Source: Cohnella thermotolerans DSM 17683 (GTDB taxonomy: Bacteria > Bacillota > Bacilli > Paenibacillales > Paenibacillaceae). Taken from it: a stretch of DNA of 43,842 nt. A program made the translations under genes and the position numbers. A model generated the notes under the pieces. It worked only from the letters and a program-made list of their open reading frames with translations. It was not told the DNA's origin and made no database searches. The stretch's first letter is position 1; the number at the start of each line of letters is the position of its first letter. This document shows, in pieces, positions 33,676 to 42,369 of this stretch. The DNA is taken from contig NZ_AUCP01000057.1 in the NCBI RefSeq assembly GCF_000429825.1, positions 1 to 43,842 on the forward strand, in the 5' to 3' direction.

Positions 33676-34608
33676 ATGGGTACGACCCTTTGGCAACGAA
33701 CGTGGAGGAACGTCGCCCGGAACAAGGCCATGTACGTGATGGTCATTCCCGGACTTCTCTATTTGCTGGTCAACAATTACTTGCCGATGCTGGGACTGGT
33801 CATCGCGTTCAAGGACGTCGATTTCGCCAAAGGAATTTGGCACAGCGACTGGATCGGCTTCAAAAATTTCGAGTACTTGTTCAAAACTTCGGACGCCTGG
33901 CTCATTACGCGCAATACGCTCGGATACAACGCCGTGTTCATCGTCGTGAATTTCGCGTTCTCCATCGCAATCGCCATTTTCCTGAACGAAATCACGTCGA
34001 AATTTTTCTCGCGCTTCTACCAGAGCGTGCTGCTGCTTCCTTATCTCATCTCCATGATCATCGTCAGCTACCTGGTGTTCGCCCTGCTGAGCCAGGATAC
34101 CGGAATGATGAACCATACGATCCTTCCGCTGTTCGGAATCAAGGAAATATCGTGGTATAACGAACCGGTCTACTGGCCGTTCATCCTGGTGATCGTCAAC
34201 TTATGGAAAAACGCCGGATTCCTGTGCGTCGTCTTCCTCGCGGCGATCATCGGCATCGACAAGGAATATTACGAGGCGGCGACGCTGGACGGAGCCTCCA
34301 AGTGGAAGCAAATCCGCCTCATCACGATTCCGCTGATTTCCCCGGTGATCGTCATGATGCTGCTGCTCTTCATCGGCCGCATCTTCTATGCAGACTTCGG
34401 CCTGTTCTTCCAGGTTCCGATGGAGTCCGGTCCGATCATGAACGCAACCAACGTCATCGACACGTACGTGTACCGGGGACTGATGCAAATCGGCGATATC
34501 GGCATGTCGGCCGCGGCCGGCTGCTACCAATCGATCGTCGGATTCGTTCTCGTTCTTCTCTCGAATTACGTCGTTCGCAAAATCAACAAAGACCAAGCAT
34601 TGTTCTGA
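33676..34608 (+). CDS. ABC permease, LplB-like
   Basis: Membrane component of 310 residues with about six helices. The opening NKAMYVMVIPGLLYLLVNNYLPMLGLVIAFKDVDF and the EAA loop EYYEAATLDGASKWKQIRLITIPLI (about 197-221) identify the LplB/YtcP-linked group. ATG at 33676 has AAGGAGG eight bases upstream; an earlier in-frame opening overlaps the binding-protein gene and is not used. It stands 77 bases after the binding-protein gene and 16 bases before its partner permease. No ATPase is encoded nearby, so a shared MsmX-type ATPase is implied. Confidence 0.95.
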   Translation: MGTTLWQRTWRNVARNKAMYVMVIPGLLYLLVNNYLPMLGLVIAFKDVDFAKGIWHSDWIGFKNFEYLFKTSDAWLITRNTLGYNAVFIVVNFAFSIAIAIFLNEITSKFFSRFYQSVLLLPYLISMIIVSYLVFALLSQDTGMMNHTILPLFGIKEISWYNEPVYWPFILVIVNLWKNAGFLCVVFLAAIIGIDKEYYEAATLDGASKWKQIRLITIPLISPVIVMMLLLFIGRIFYADFGLFFQVPMESGPIMNATNVIDTYVYRGLMQIGDIGMSAAAGCYQSIVGFVLVLLSNYVVRKINKDQALF

Positions 34609-34624
34609 AAGGGGGGGCCGGCGC

Positions 34625-35512
34625 ATGACGAGCCAAAACCGGCTGATCCAGTGGACGGCCCACGCGTTCCTCATGCTGATCGCGTTAGCGTGCATTCTTC
34701 CGTTCCTGCTGCTGTTCATGAGTTCGATCGCGGACGAGCAGGCGATTCTCCGCGACGGCTATTCGCTGTTCCCGGCCGAATTCAGCGACGCGGCTTACCG
34801 GTATCTGGCCCGCGAGTCGACCCAGTTGATCCGGGCTTACGGGATCACCGTGCTGATTACCGTCGTAGGGACGTCGGTCGGGCTGGCGATTACGGCCATG
34901 CTGGCGTATCCGCTGTCGCAGAAAGCGTTCGGGCCGCGCAAACCGCTGACGTTCATCGTGTTCTTCACGATCCTGTTCAACGGCGGCCTGGTGCCGACCT
35001 ATCTCGTCTACACGCAGTACTTCGACATGAAGAACACGATTTGGGCGCTCATCGTCCCGAACCTGCTGATGAGCGGCTTCAACATCCTGCTGATGCGCAC
35101 GTTCTTCCTGACGTCGGTGCCGGACGCGGTCATCGAATCCGCGGGCCTGGACGGAGCGGGGCAGTTCCGGACGTTCGTCTCCATCGTGCTGCCGCTGTCG
35201 ACCCCGATCCTCGCGACCGTCGGGCTGTTCCAGGGCATCGGGTACTGGAACGATTGGTTCAACGGCGTCATTTTCATCACGAATCCGGCTTATTTCAGCA
35301 TCCAGAACATCTTGAACCGCATTCTGATGGATATCCAGTTCCTCTCGAGCAGCAACATGTCGTCCCACGTGGGCGACGCCATGAGCAGCATCCCGGGCAC
35401 GACCGTCCGGATGGCGATCGCCGTCATCGGCGTCGTTCCGATTCTGATCGCGTATCCGTTCTTCCAGAAATATTTCGTCAAAGGCATCATGATCGGCGCG
35501 GTAAAAGGGTAA
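34625..35512 (+). CDS. ABC permease, LplC/YtcP-like
   Basis: Second membrane component, 295 residues with about six helices. The segment RKPLTFIVFFTILFNGGLVPTYLVYTQYFDMKNTIWALIVPNLLMSGFNILLMRTFF and the EAA loop AVIESAGLDGAGQFRTFVSIVLPLSTPI are highly characteristic of LplC. The ending FQKYFVKGIMIGAVKG is the standard C-terminus of this family. A run of Gs (AAAGGGGGG) serves as ribosome site. It completes the importer; a 74-base gap then leads to the isomerase. Confidence 0.95.
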   Translation: MTSQNRLIQWTAHAFLMLIALACILPFLLLFMSSIADEQAILRDGYSLFPAEFSDAAYRYLARESTQLIRAYGITVLITVVGTSVGLAITAMLAYPLSQKAFGPRKPLTFIVFFTILFNGGLVPTYLVYTQYFDMKNTIWALIVPNLLMSGFNILLMRTFFLTSVPDAVIESAGLDGAGQFRTFVSIVLPLSTPILATVGLFQGIGYWNDWFNGVIFITNPAYFSIQNILNRILMDIQFLSSSNMSSHVGDAMSSIPGTTVRMAIAVIGVVPILIAYPFFQKYFVKGIMIGAVKG

Positions 35513-35586
35513 GGCCGGCTGCGGGCGGGTCCCGGAAGCCGGACGTCGGATGCCGTGAACGAAAACAACCTTAGGAGGCTTGTCCC

Positions 35587-36441
35587 ATGAGCTTTGAACT
35601 CGGTTTGCAGCTGTTTTCCGTGCGCCAGGCGCTGCAGCAGGACTGCGCGAAAACGCTGGCGGAAATTTCGAAGATCGGCTACCGGAACCTGGAGCTGTTC
35701 ATCCACGACGCTTCGAACGGCATCCGCTTCTGCGGGTTGTCCGCGAAGGAGCTGAAAAAAACGCTGGACGAAAACCAGTTGAAGATCGTGTCCAGCCACG
35801 TCGGCATTCTGGACAGCGTCGATTGGGACGAACTGATCGCCTATACTCACGAGATCGGCAGCAAGACGATCGTTTGCCCGATGGAGCTGTTCGCGGATCT
35901 CGAAGCCGTCTACGCTTTCTGCGACAAGATGAACCGCTACGGGGACATTTGCCGCCGGAACGGCATCGATTTCTACTACCACAACCACTTCGAGGTGTTC
36001 CAGCGGTTCGGCGGACGATATATGCTGGACATTCTGCTGGAGCGCACGGACAAAGAGCTGGTCAAAATCGAGTTCGACACGTATTGGGCGCTGCGCGGGG
36101 GCGTCGATCCGATCGAATGGCTGGCCAAGCTGGGCGACCGGTGCGACCTCGTGCACCAGAAGGACGTTCCGGCCGGCGTTCGGCCCTTGAGCGCGTTCGA
36201 AACGATCGACGAGTCCGAGCCGATTACGTTCGGGCGCTTCATGTTGTTTTCCAAGAAAGAATATTTCACGGAAATCGGCGAGGGCGCCATGAACATCCGG
36301 GGCATCGTCGAAGAGATCAATCGGATCGGCGCGGCCAAGTATCTGTTCGTCGAACAGGACCATACCGTGCGCGACGAGCTGGAAAGCGTCGGAATCAGCT
36401 ACCGGAACATCACGAAGCTGCTCGCTTCCATGGAGGGATAA
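35587..36441 (+). CDS. Sugar phosphate isomerase/epimerase (IolE/AP-endonuclease-2 barrel)
   Basis: TIM-barrel enzyme of 284 residues of the xylose-isomerase-like family. Metal-site segments visible are YRNLELFIHD, IVSSHVGILDSV, NGIDFYYHNHFEVF (about 125-138), LVKIEFDTYWALRGGVDP and LVHQKDVP. AGGAGG lies nine bases ahead of the ATG. It is followed four bases later by a Gfo/Idh dehydrogenase; the two families are often paired, oxidising a sugar and then rearranging or dehydrating the keto product, as in inositol and 3-ketoglucose pathways. The sugar is not evident from sequence. Confidence 0.92.
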   Translation: MSFELGLQLFSVRQALQQDCAKTLAEISKIGYRNLELFIHDASNGIRFCGLSAKELKKTLDENQLKIVSSHVGILDSVDWDELIAYTHEIGSKTIVCPMELFADLEAVYAFCDKMNRYGDICRRNGIDFYYHNHFEVFQRFGGRYMLDILLERTDKELVKIEFDTYWALRGGVDPIEWLAKLGDRCDLVHQKDVPAGVRPLSAFETIDESEPITFGRFMLFSKKEYFTEIGEGAMNIRGIVEEINRIGAAKYLFVEQDHTVRDELESVGISYRNITKLLASMEG

Positions 36442-36445
36442 AAGC

Positions 36446-37534
36446 GTGAAACCGTTCAAAGTTGGCATGATCGGCTGCGGCAACATCAGCCCGATTTATT
36501 TCGAGGCGGGGCGCAAGTTCGACATCATCGAGATCGTGGCGTGCGCGGACATGGATATGGGGAGAGCCGCCGCGAGGGCGCAGGAATTCGGCGTTCCGAA
36601 AGCCTGCACGGTCGAAGAGCTGCTGGCCGACCCCGAGATCGACATAGTTGTCAACCTGACGATCCCGAACGCGCATGCCGACGTGCATCTGAAGATTCTG
36701 GAGTCCGGCAAGCATGCGTACGGCGAGAAGCCGCTCGCGACGCTGCTCGAAGACGGCCGGCGGGTGCTGGCCGTTGCGGCCGAGAAGAAGCTGCGCGTCG
36801 GCTCGGCTCCGGATACGTTCCTCGGCGGCGGCATCCAAACGTGCCGCAAGCTGGTGGACGACGGGTGGATCGGCGAGCCGATCGCCGCGACGGCGTTCAT
36901 GATGTACCACGGGCCGGAAATATTCCACCCGAATCCCGATTTCCTGTACCAGAAAGGCGCCGGCCCGCTGTTCGACATGGGGCCGTATTACTTGACGGCG
37001 CTGATCAACCTGATCGGTCCGATCCGCCGCGTCACGGGCTCGGCCCGCATTACCTTCCCGGAGCGGACGGTCACGAACCCGAGCAACTACGGGCGCAAAT
37101 TCCCGGTGGAAACCCCGACGCACATCGCTGGCGTGCTCGACTTCGCGAACGGCGCGGTCGCGACGCTCATCACGAGCTTCGACGTCTGGGGCACCAAGAC
37201 GCCGTACATGGAGGTGCACGGAACCGAAGGCACGCTGCTCGTCCCGGACCCGAATACGTTCGGCGGGCCGGTCTATGTGAAAAGGCAGGGTCACTCCGAT
37301 TTCGCGGAGGTTCCCCTGACGCACGGCTATACGGAGAACAGCCGGGGACTCGGCCTCGCGGACATGGCCTGCGCGATCCGCAGCGGAGCGCCGCATCGGG
37401 CGAGCGGAGAGCTGGCCTACCACGTGCTGGAGGCCATGCACGGAATTCTGAAGGCTTCCGAGGAAGGCCGGCATTACGAACTGTCGAGCACGTGCGGGAA
37501 ACCCGAGCCGCTGCCGATGAATTTCTTGCGGTAA
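36446..37534 (+). CDS. Gfo/Idh/MocA-family oxidoreductase
   Basis: NAD(P)-dependent sugar dehydrogenase of 362 residues. The Rossmann motif is at the start (KVGMIGCGNISPIY), and the catalytic-loop motif YGEKPLATLLEDGRRV (about 92-107) contains the EKP signature. The C-terminal domain includes AGPLFDMGPYYLTALINLIGPI. The start is GTG, with GGAGGG overlapping the end of the isomerase gene, so translation is coupled. It is the last gene of the YesMN/Lpl cluster; a long hairpin follows at 37551-37591. Confidence 0.95.
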   Translation: MKPFKVGMIGCGNISPIYFEAGRKFDIIEIVACADMDMGRAAARAQEFGVPKACTVEELLADPEIDIVVNLTIPNAHADVHLKILESGKHAYGEKPLATLLEDGRRVLAVAAEKKLRVGSAPDTFLGGGIQTCRKLVDDGWIGEPIAATAFMMYHGPEIFHPNPDFLYQKGAGPLFDMGPYYLTALINLIGPIRRVTGSARITFPERTVTNPSNYGRKFPVETPTHIAGVLDFANGAVATLITSFDVWGTKTPYMEVHGTEGTLLVPDPNTFGGPVYVKRQGHSDFAEVPLTHGYTENSRGLGLADMACAIRSGAPHRASGELAYHVLEAMHGILKASEEGRHYELSSTCGKPEPLPMNFLR

Positions 37535-37550
37535 GCGGCGGTAAACTTGC

Positions 37551-37591
37551 GCAAGGCGATGCATGGGAATCGTTCCCTTGCATCGCCTTGC
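37551..37591. other. Long inverted repeat behind the sugar operon
   Basis: Arms of 13 bp, GCAAGGCGATGCA / TGCATCGCCTTGC (37551-37563 and 37579-37591), extended after one mismatch by GGGAA/TTCCC to make an 18-pair stem with loop TCG. No T-run follows on either strand, so it may stop ribonucleases or act as a weak two-way terminator. Confidence 0.65.
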
Positions 37592-37638
37592 TGTACGGAA
37601 TCCCTCTTCCACCAATTGCCACATCCTGCTGTCTTCGC

Positions 37639-37800
37639 TTATTTCTTCCTGTCGTACCGGCCGTCCACTTCCTTGGCGAGCTTGCGGTACATCGCCGTCT
37701 CCTCCGCCACAGGGTCGTATTCCGACTGGATGCGGACTTCCCAGCGGGGGCCGTCTTCCGGACGGTCCCCGGTTGCGTTCGTTATCTTATGGCCAGGGGG
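37639..37800 (-). pseudogene. Coding-looking 53-codon frame without a normal start (remnant or small gene)
   Basis: An open frame on the minus strand translates to a hydrophilic peptide containing [20 protein letters not shown] and ending [17 protein letters not shown]. Codons end strongly in G or C, as in the neighbouring real genes. There is no ATG, GTG or TTG with a ribosome site at the front; the first ATG would leave 17 residues and the first GTG 24. It overlaps the ribosome site of the aminomutase gene on the other strand. It may be a decayed gene end, or a short gene with a rare start. I do not recognise the family. Confidence 0.35.
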
Positions 37801-37810
37801 TTATCGGAGC

Positions 37811-39127
37811 ATGGAGAGAGCAAGATCCGCGCAATTGTACGAAGAGGCGAAGCGGCATATCGTCGGCGGCGTGAACAGCCCGTCCCGATCGTTCAAGGCG
37901 GTCGGCGGCGGCGCTCCCGTGTTCATGGAGCGGGCGGAGGGCGCGTATTTCTGGGACGCGGACGGCAACAAGTACATCGATTATCTGGCCGCGTTCGGGC
38001 CGATCATTACCGGTCACGCGCATCCGCACGTCACCGAGGCGATCGTGCGCGCCGCGCAGAATGGAACGCTGTACGGCACCGCGACGGAGCTCGAGATCAC
38101 GCTGGCCCGCATGCTGAAGGAAGCGATCCCGTCGCTGGACAAGGTGCGCTTCGTCAATTCCGGCACGGAGGCGGTCATGACGACGATCCGCGTCGCGCGC
38201 GCGGCGACGAAGCGCAACAAGATCGTCAAGTTCGCCGGCTGCTACCACGGCCATTCCGACCTCGTGCTCGTCGCGGCCGGCTCGGGCCCGTCGACGCTCG
38301 GCATTCCCGACAGCGCCGGCATTCCGGTCAGCATCGCGAGCGAGGTCATCACGGTGCCGTATAACGAGCTGGACGGGCTGAAGCTGGCGCTGGAGCGCTG
38401 GGGCGACGACGTGGCGGCGGTGATGGTCGAGCCGATCGTCGGCAACTTCGGCATGGTGATGCCGAAGCCGGGCTTTCTGGAGGGCGTGTGCCGGTTGGCG
38501 CGCGAGGCCGGGGCTCTCATCATTTACGACGAGGTCATTACGGCGTTCCGCTTCCATTACGGGTCGACGCAGACGTTCGCGGCGGCGTTCCCGGATCTGG
38601 CGGCGATCGAGCCGGACCTGACGGCGCTCGGCAAGATTATCGGCGGCGGGCTGCCGATCGGCGCCTACGGCGGACGGCGCGAGGTGATGGAGCAGGTCGC
38701 GCCGCTCGGTCCCGCTTATCAGGCCGGCACGATGGCGGGCAATCCCGCTTCCGTCGCGGCGGGCATCGCCTGCCTCGAGGTGCTGCGGCAGCCGGGCGTG
38801 TACGAGCGCATGGACGCGCTCGCCGCGCGGCTGACGGACGGGCTGCGGGAATCCGCCGCCCGCCACGGCGTGCCGCTGACGATCAACCGGATCGTCGGCG
38901 CGTTCTCGACGCACTTCTGCGACCATCCGGTCACGAATTACGAGGAGGCGCAGGATACGGACGGCGAGCGGTTCGCCCGCTTCTTCCGCGAGATGCTGGA
39001 GCGCGGCGTCTACCTCGCGCCGTCGAAGTACGAAGCGTGGTTCCTGACGACCGCCCATACCGACGCGGACGTCGACGCCACCCTGGAAGCGGCAGAGGCG
39101 TCGCTGCGCGCGATCGGCCGGGGGTGA
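37811..39127 (+). CDS. Glutamate-1-semialdehyde 2,1-aminomutase family protein
   Basis: PLP enzyme of 438 residues. The aminomutase signature is complete: [16 protein letters not shown] (18-33), [50 protein letters not shown], and the PLP lysine K275 in [17 protein letters not shown]. The reaction, moving an amino group in glutamate semialdehyde, supplies 5-aminolevulinate for haem. Its place away from other hem genes suggests the second, GsaB-like copy common in Bacilli, or a related aminotransferase. ATG at 37811 begins the conserved region; the site GGGGG/CGGAG is modest, and in-frame sequence further upstream looks non-coding. A terminator follows. Confidence 0.92.
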   Translation: MERARSAQLYEEAKRHIVGGVNSPSRSFKAVGGGAPVFMERAEGAYFWDADGNKYIDYLAAFGPIITGHAHPHVTEAIVRAAQNGTLYGTATELEITLARMLKEAIPSLDKVRFVNSGTEAVMTTIRVARAATKRNKIVKFAGCYHGHSDLVLVAAGSGPSTLGIPDSAGIPVSIASEVITVPYNELDGLKLALERWGDDVAAVMVEPIVGNFGMVMPKPGFLEGVCRLAREAGALIIYDEVITAFRFHYGSTQTFAAAFPDLAAIEPDLTALGKIIGGGLPIGAYGGRREVMEQVAPLGPAYQAGTMAGNPASVAAGIACLEVLRQPGVYERMDALAARLTDGLRESAARHGVPLTINRIVGAFSTHFCDHPVTNYEEAQDTDGERFARFFREMLERGVYLAPSKYEAWFLTTAHTDADVDATLEAAEASLRAIGRG

Positions 39128-39142
39128 CCCCATAACGAATGC

Positions 39143-39170
39143 GACCCGCAGAAGTGTCTGCGGGTCTTCT
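39143..39170 (+). terminator. Terminator of the aminomutase gene
   Basis: Perfect 10-bp stem GACCCGCAGA / TCTGCGGGTC (39143-39152 and 39157-39166, loop AGTG) followed by TTCTT. It lies between converging genes and may serve the minus-strand TetR gene as well. Confidence 0.78.
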
Positions 39171-39229
39171 TGGTGCCGCTGCTCGCCGCGATCGTTCGCT
39201 TCCCGGCTCTTCCCCCCGCCCCGCGCCCT

Positions 39230-40327
39230 TCAGTGCAGAGAGCGGAGCACGCCGAGGCATCTGTCCGCATAATCGCCGGGCGATTGCCCCGGGAGGCGGG
39301 ATACCGCGTAGCCGCCCGCGGCGTTAAACGCGTCCTCCAGCAGCCGCTGCAGGCCGTCCGCCGCGGGCCGGTTCCCGCCGGTCCAAATGCCGAAGAAGCG
39401 CCCCGCCGCAGGCGCCGGATGCCGCTCCAGCTCCGTCAGCCAGCCGCGGAGCCAATCCGGCATTTCCCCGACCGAAGTGGCGGCGAAGACGAAGATCAGC
39501 CGGCTGTCCGCCTGCAGCGCTTGTTCCGGCGACCGCTCGTCGACGAACCGGAGCGGCGCTTCGGACCGATCCCGCAGCGTCTCCAGGATGCGGCGCTGCT
39601 CCTCGCTCGGCGCCTCGCCGTCCGCCGCCGGCCGAACGACCGTCAGGGCGGGCTCCGGATGCGATGCGGAAGACGGCGTCCGCGCCGGCTCTTCCCGCCT
39701 GGACAGCGCGCCGTGCAGCGTCAGGCCGATCATCTGCTCCGCCGCCTCCGCATGCAGCCGTTCGAGGCTTCCTTCGCCGCCGAGAATCGAAGCCAGCTCC
39801 CGATCGCCGCGATAATAGAACTGGTCCATCATCCCGAACATGAGGAACAGCAGCGCCTTCGCGTTCAGCTGCGGCCGAAGCGCGCCCGTGTCCTGCCATG
39901 CCGCCAGCTTGCCCGCGATGTCGCGGAAATCCTGCGTCCACATCGGGGAGGCGTATTTCTCGAACAGTCCGCCGCCTTCGAGCGACTCCCAGTGGAAAAT
40001 TTTATACAGATTCGGCAGCTTGCACTTCATCTCGTACTGCGCCCGAATGTATTCGCGAAGGAACGCGGTCGCGTCTTTGCCCTGCCAGTCCTGCCGGCCG
40101 AGCATCGCTTCCCATTGCGCGAACAGCCGGTTCAGCACCTCCTGGTACAGCCGCTCCTTGGACTCGAAATAATAATAGATCAACGCCTGGTTCACTTCGG
40201 CCTTGACGGCAATCTCGCCGACGCGCGTGCCCGAGAAGCTGTTGCACGCGAACGCTTCCTCCGCCGCGTTCAGAATGCGCTCCTTGACCGATGCCTTGAC
40301 GTTCGGCGACTCGAGAACCTCCGCCAC
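39230..40327 (-). CDS. TetR-family regulator with a flavodoxin-like C-terminal extension
   Basis: A 365-residue protein, far longer than the usual 190-220 of TetR proteins. Residues 12-60 form the DNA-binding part (SVKERILNAAEEAFACNSFSGTRVGEIAVKAEVNQALIYYYFESKERLYQEV); the ligand domain runs to about 210. After a charged, Pro/Ala-rich linker a second alpha/beta domain (about 230-365) has the strand-loop-helix order of flavodoxin-like folds (LIFVFAATSVGEMPDWLRGWL, GRFFGIWTGGNRPAADGLQRLLEDAF, GGYAV). GTG at 40327 is the start, with AAAGGGGGG six bases upstream. It is the last gene of the flavin-monooxygenase operon, 39 bases after the M20 gene, so it probably represses it. The flavodoxin-like reading is my inference from pattern only. 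Confidence 0.85.
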   Translation of the reverse strand: MAEVLESPNVKASVKERILNAAEEAFACNSFSGTRVGEIAVKAEVNQALIYYYFESKERLYQEVLNRLFAQWEAMLGRQDWQGKDATAFLREYIRAQYEMKCKLPNLYKIFHWESLEGGGLFEKYASPMWTQDFRDIAGKLAAWQDTGALRPQLNAKALLFLMFGMMDQFYYRGDRELASILGGEGSLERLHAEAAEQMIGLTLHGALSRREEPARTPSSASHPEPALTVVRPAADGEAPSEEQRRILETLRDRSEAPLRFVDERSPEQALQADSRLIFVFAATSVGEMPDWLRGWLTELERHPAPAAGRFFGIWTGGNRPAADGLQRLLEDAFNAAGGYAVSRLPGQSPGDYADRCLGVLRSLH

Positions 40328-40366
40328 GCGAGTCCCCCCTTTCCTGCTTCCGCCGCTCGCAGTCTC

Positions 40367-41710
40367 CTATTTTCCGTTGCAAATTCGCCACGCCGTCGCC
40401 GCGTAGATGACGGCGGCGTCCATCATGTCGTCCACCGTCGGCCGGGACCGGCTCGGCCCGTACGTGACCGACGGAATGCCGAACATGTTGAACACGTTAT
40501 GATCCCGCCACATGCTCGAGTAGACCGGGTGGGCCAGCTCGGCCGCGCCTCTGCCGCAAGCTTCGCCCGCCGCGCCGAACGCCCGGCGCAGCGGCCCCAC
40601 CTTCCCTTCGTCCGCCTCGAAGCCTTGCCGATAGACGATCGGATAAGCCCTGCCGGCGAACTTCTCGTCCGCCAGCAGCGCCTCGAGCTCCCGCTGCACG
40701 TCCGCGATCGACTGGACGGGCGTCAGGTTAACCTCCAGGTAGAGCGAGCATACCTCGCTGCCGCCGCCCATAATGTGCGGGTCCCCGCCGCGGATCGCCG
40801 CGATCTGCACCTTGGGAACGGCCGTCCCGCCGGGGGCGCGATACGTATGGCGAACTTCGTAATCGGCGGCCCAGCGCTGCACCGCTTCGATCAGCGGAGC
40901 GGCAAGCACGAGCGCGCTCGGATGGTCCCGCAGGCGCGGCGGATGCTCGAGCAGCGGGGTGAACACGTCTTCCCCGTAGACGTCGACGCGGAAGTTCGCA
41001 TAGCCGCACGATACCCACGAGATGCCGAAGTCCGTCCCTTCGGCCGCGACGGCGAAGTCCGGCGCGACGCCGCCGTGCGTCATCATGTACTGGGCGCCGA
41101 TCTCCTTGCCGTAATACGACGGGCCTTGGAACTCCTCGACGTGCTCCGGGCCGATCTCCGCCGGGCAGGCGGTCAGATACAGATGGCCGTTCAAGGCGAG
41201 GCCGGCCCGCTTCAGCGCTTTGGCTCCGATCAGAAAACAAGCCATCGGCCCCCGGTCGTTCTCCACCGGGTGCCCGCGGAAGACGCCGCCCTGCAGCTCC
41301 GCCCGCACCCAATCGGGATCGTCGATCGCGCCGCCGGGCCGGTATTTCCAGCCGTCGCGCCAATTGTACTGCGGCGCCTCGGTATCGAGATGGCTCGTGA
41401 ACAGCAGGTTCCGCCCGTTCGCCGGGTCGTCGCCGCCCATCCGCCCGATGACGTTGAATCGGTCCGGCACCATGCCGATCCGCTTCGGCGACAGCCCCTC
41501 CCGTTCCATCCACGCGAAGACGTAGTCGCCCGCCTCCTTCTCGAAGCCGGCCAGGCTGCGGATATTGCACAGCTCCAGAATGAGCTCGATCAGCTCTTCT
41601 CGGTCGATGTGGCGGCGAATCAGCGCGGCCGCTTCGGCGACCGTCGCGACCACCGGCTTCTCCGGCCCGGCCGGCGCCGCATTCGCGGCCGTCCCGTTCT
41701 TTCGAATCAT
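40367..41710 (-). CDS. M20-family metallohydrolase (ArgE/DapE/ACY1-like)
   Basis: Zinc amidohydrolase or peptidase of 447 residues, of the type that removes acyl or carbamoyl groups from amino compounds. Visible metal-site segments are LLFTSHLDTEAP (H-x-D, about 125), ENDRGPMACFLIGAKAL (the bridging Asp with N-x2-G, about 170) and CPAEIGPEHVEE (the catalytic/metal Glu, about 203). A dimerisation lid lies in the middle, and a late YSSMWRDHNVFNMFGIPSVTYGP supplies the last His. Its ATG overlaps the isochorismatase stop by four bases, so it is translationally coupled. In this operon it would cleave the acyl or carbamoyl product made by the two preceding enzymes. Confidence 0.9.
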   Translation of the reverse strand: MIRKNGTAANAAPAGPEKPVVATVAEAAALIRRHIDREELIELILELCNIRSLAGFEKEAGDYVFAWMEREGLSPKRIGMVPDRFNVIGRMGGDDPANGRNLLFTSHLDTEAPQYNWRDGWKYRPGGAIDDPDWVRAELQGGVFRGHPVENDRGPMACFLIGAKALKRAGLALNGHLYLTACPAEIGPEHVEEFQGPSYYGKEIGAQYMMTHGGVAPDFAVAAEGTDFGISWVSCGYANFRVDVYGEDVFTPLLEHPPRLRDHPSALVLAAPLIEAVQRWAADYEVRHTYRAPGGTAVPKVQIAAIRGGDPHIMGGGSEVCSLYLEVNLTPVQSIADVQRELEALLADEKFAGRAYPIVYRQGFEADEGKVGPLRRAFGAAGEACGRGAAELAHPVYSSMWRDHNVFNMFGIPSVTYGPSRSRPTVDDMMDAAVIYAATAWRICNGK

Positions 41711-42336
41711 ACCGGCGCTCCCTTCCCGGCCGTCCAGCCGTTCAGCACGTCCGCCGTCGTCGCGACGGTCGCGAAGTTCAGCCGCATCAGCCGCAGCGAG
41801 ATGTCGTGCAGCTCCCGCTCGTACGCCGCGCAGGCGTCTTCGACGACGAACGTCTCGTAATCCAGCATGAAGCCGTCCCGAACGGTCGACTCTACGCAGC
41901 ATTCCGTCGACACGCCGGTCACGACCAACTTGTCCACGCCGAGATGCCGCAGCGTCAGCTCCAGGTTCGTGCCGATAAAGGCGCTGTATCGCTGCTTGTC
42001 GACGACGTAATCCCCCTCGGCCGGGAACAGCCGGTAATAATCCGCTCCCGTCGTTCCGGCCCGGCAGATGGCCGCGCCGGATTCGTCGATGCCCTGGCGG
42101 GCGAAGAAGGCCAGCATCGCCTTCGAATCCGTGTGCGGCGAGGTGATCAGCCGGATGAAAATAACGGGGACGCCGGCGCCGCGAGCCGCTTCGGCCAAGC
42201 GGCCGATTCGCCCGACCGCCGGGTCGATGGCCGACAGGTCCGCGCCGTACCTTCCCATCAGGCCGTCCGCGGCGCAGAAATCGTTCTGCACGTCCACGAC
42301 CAGCAGCGCCGTTCCCTTGCTAGGAATATCCATCAT
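41707..42336 (-). CDS. Isochorismatase-family cysteine hydrolase (RutB/nicotinamidase-like)
   Basis: Amide or imide hydrolase of 209 residues with the catalytic triad D15 (LLVVDVQNDF), K114 (VVDKQRYSAF) and C147 (GVSTECCVESTVRDG). The ending of the core, ECCVESTVRDGFMLDYETFVVEDAC, is close to RutB, which hydrolyses ureidoacrylate peracid after uracil ring opening. A nicotinamidase-type or N-carbamoylsarcosine-type reaction is also possible. The start is ATG at 42336 or at 42333; neither has a strong site. It lies 33 bases after the monooxygenase gene. The order monooxygenase, hydrolase mirrors RutA-RutB. Confidence 0.9.
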   Translation of the reverse strand: MMDIPSKGTALLVVDVQNDFCAADGLMGRYGADLSAIDPAVGRIGRLAEAARGAGVPVIFIRLITSPHTDSKAMLAFFARQGIDESGAAICRAGTTGADYYRLFPAEGDYVVDKQRYSAFIGTNLELTLRHLGVDKLVVTGVSTECCVESTVRDGFMLDYETFVVEDACAAYERELHDISLRLMRLNFATVATTADVLNGWTAGKGAPV

Positions 42337-42369
42337 ATCGGATCAACCGCCCATTCGCCGGATGCCGGC

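Noticed and set aside
35519..35545. CCGGCT/AGCCGG inverted repeat after the second Lpl permease, considered as a terminator
   Set aside because: Six-base stem, large GC-rich loop and no T-run; the next gene follows closely with a strong ribosome site.
39170..41860. 896-codon plus-strand open frame opposite the TetR and M20 genes
   Set aside because: No recognisable domain; contradicted by clear minus-strand genes.
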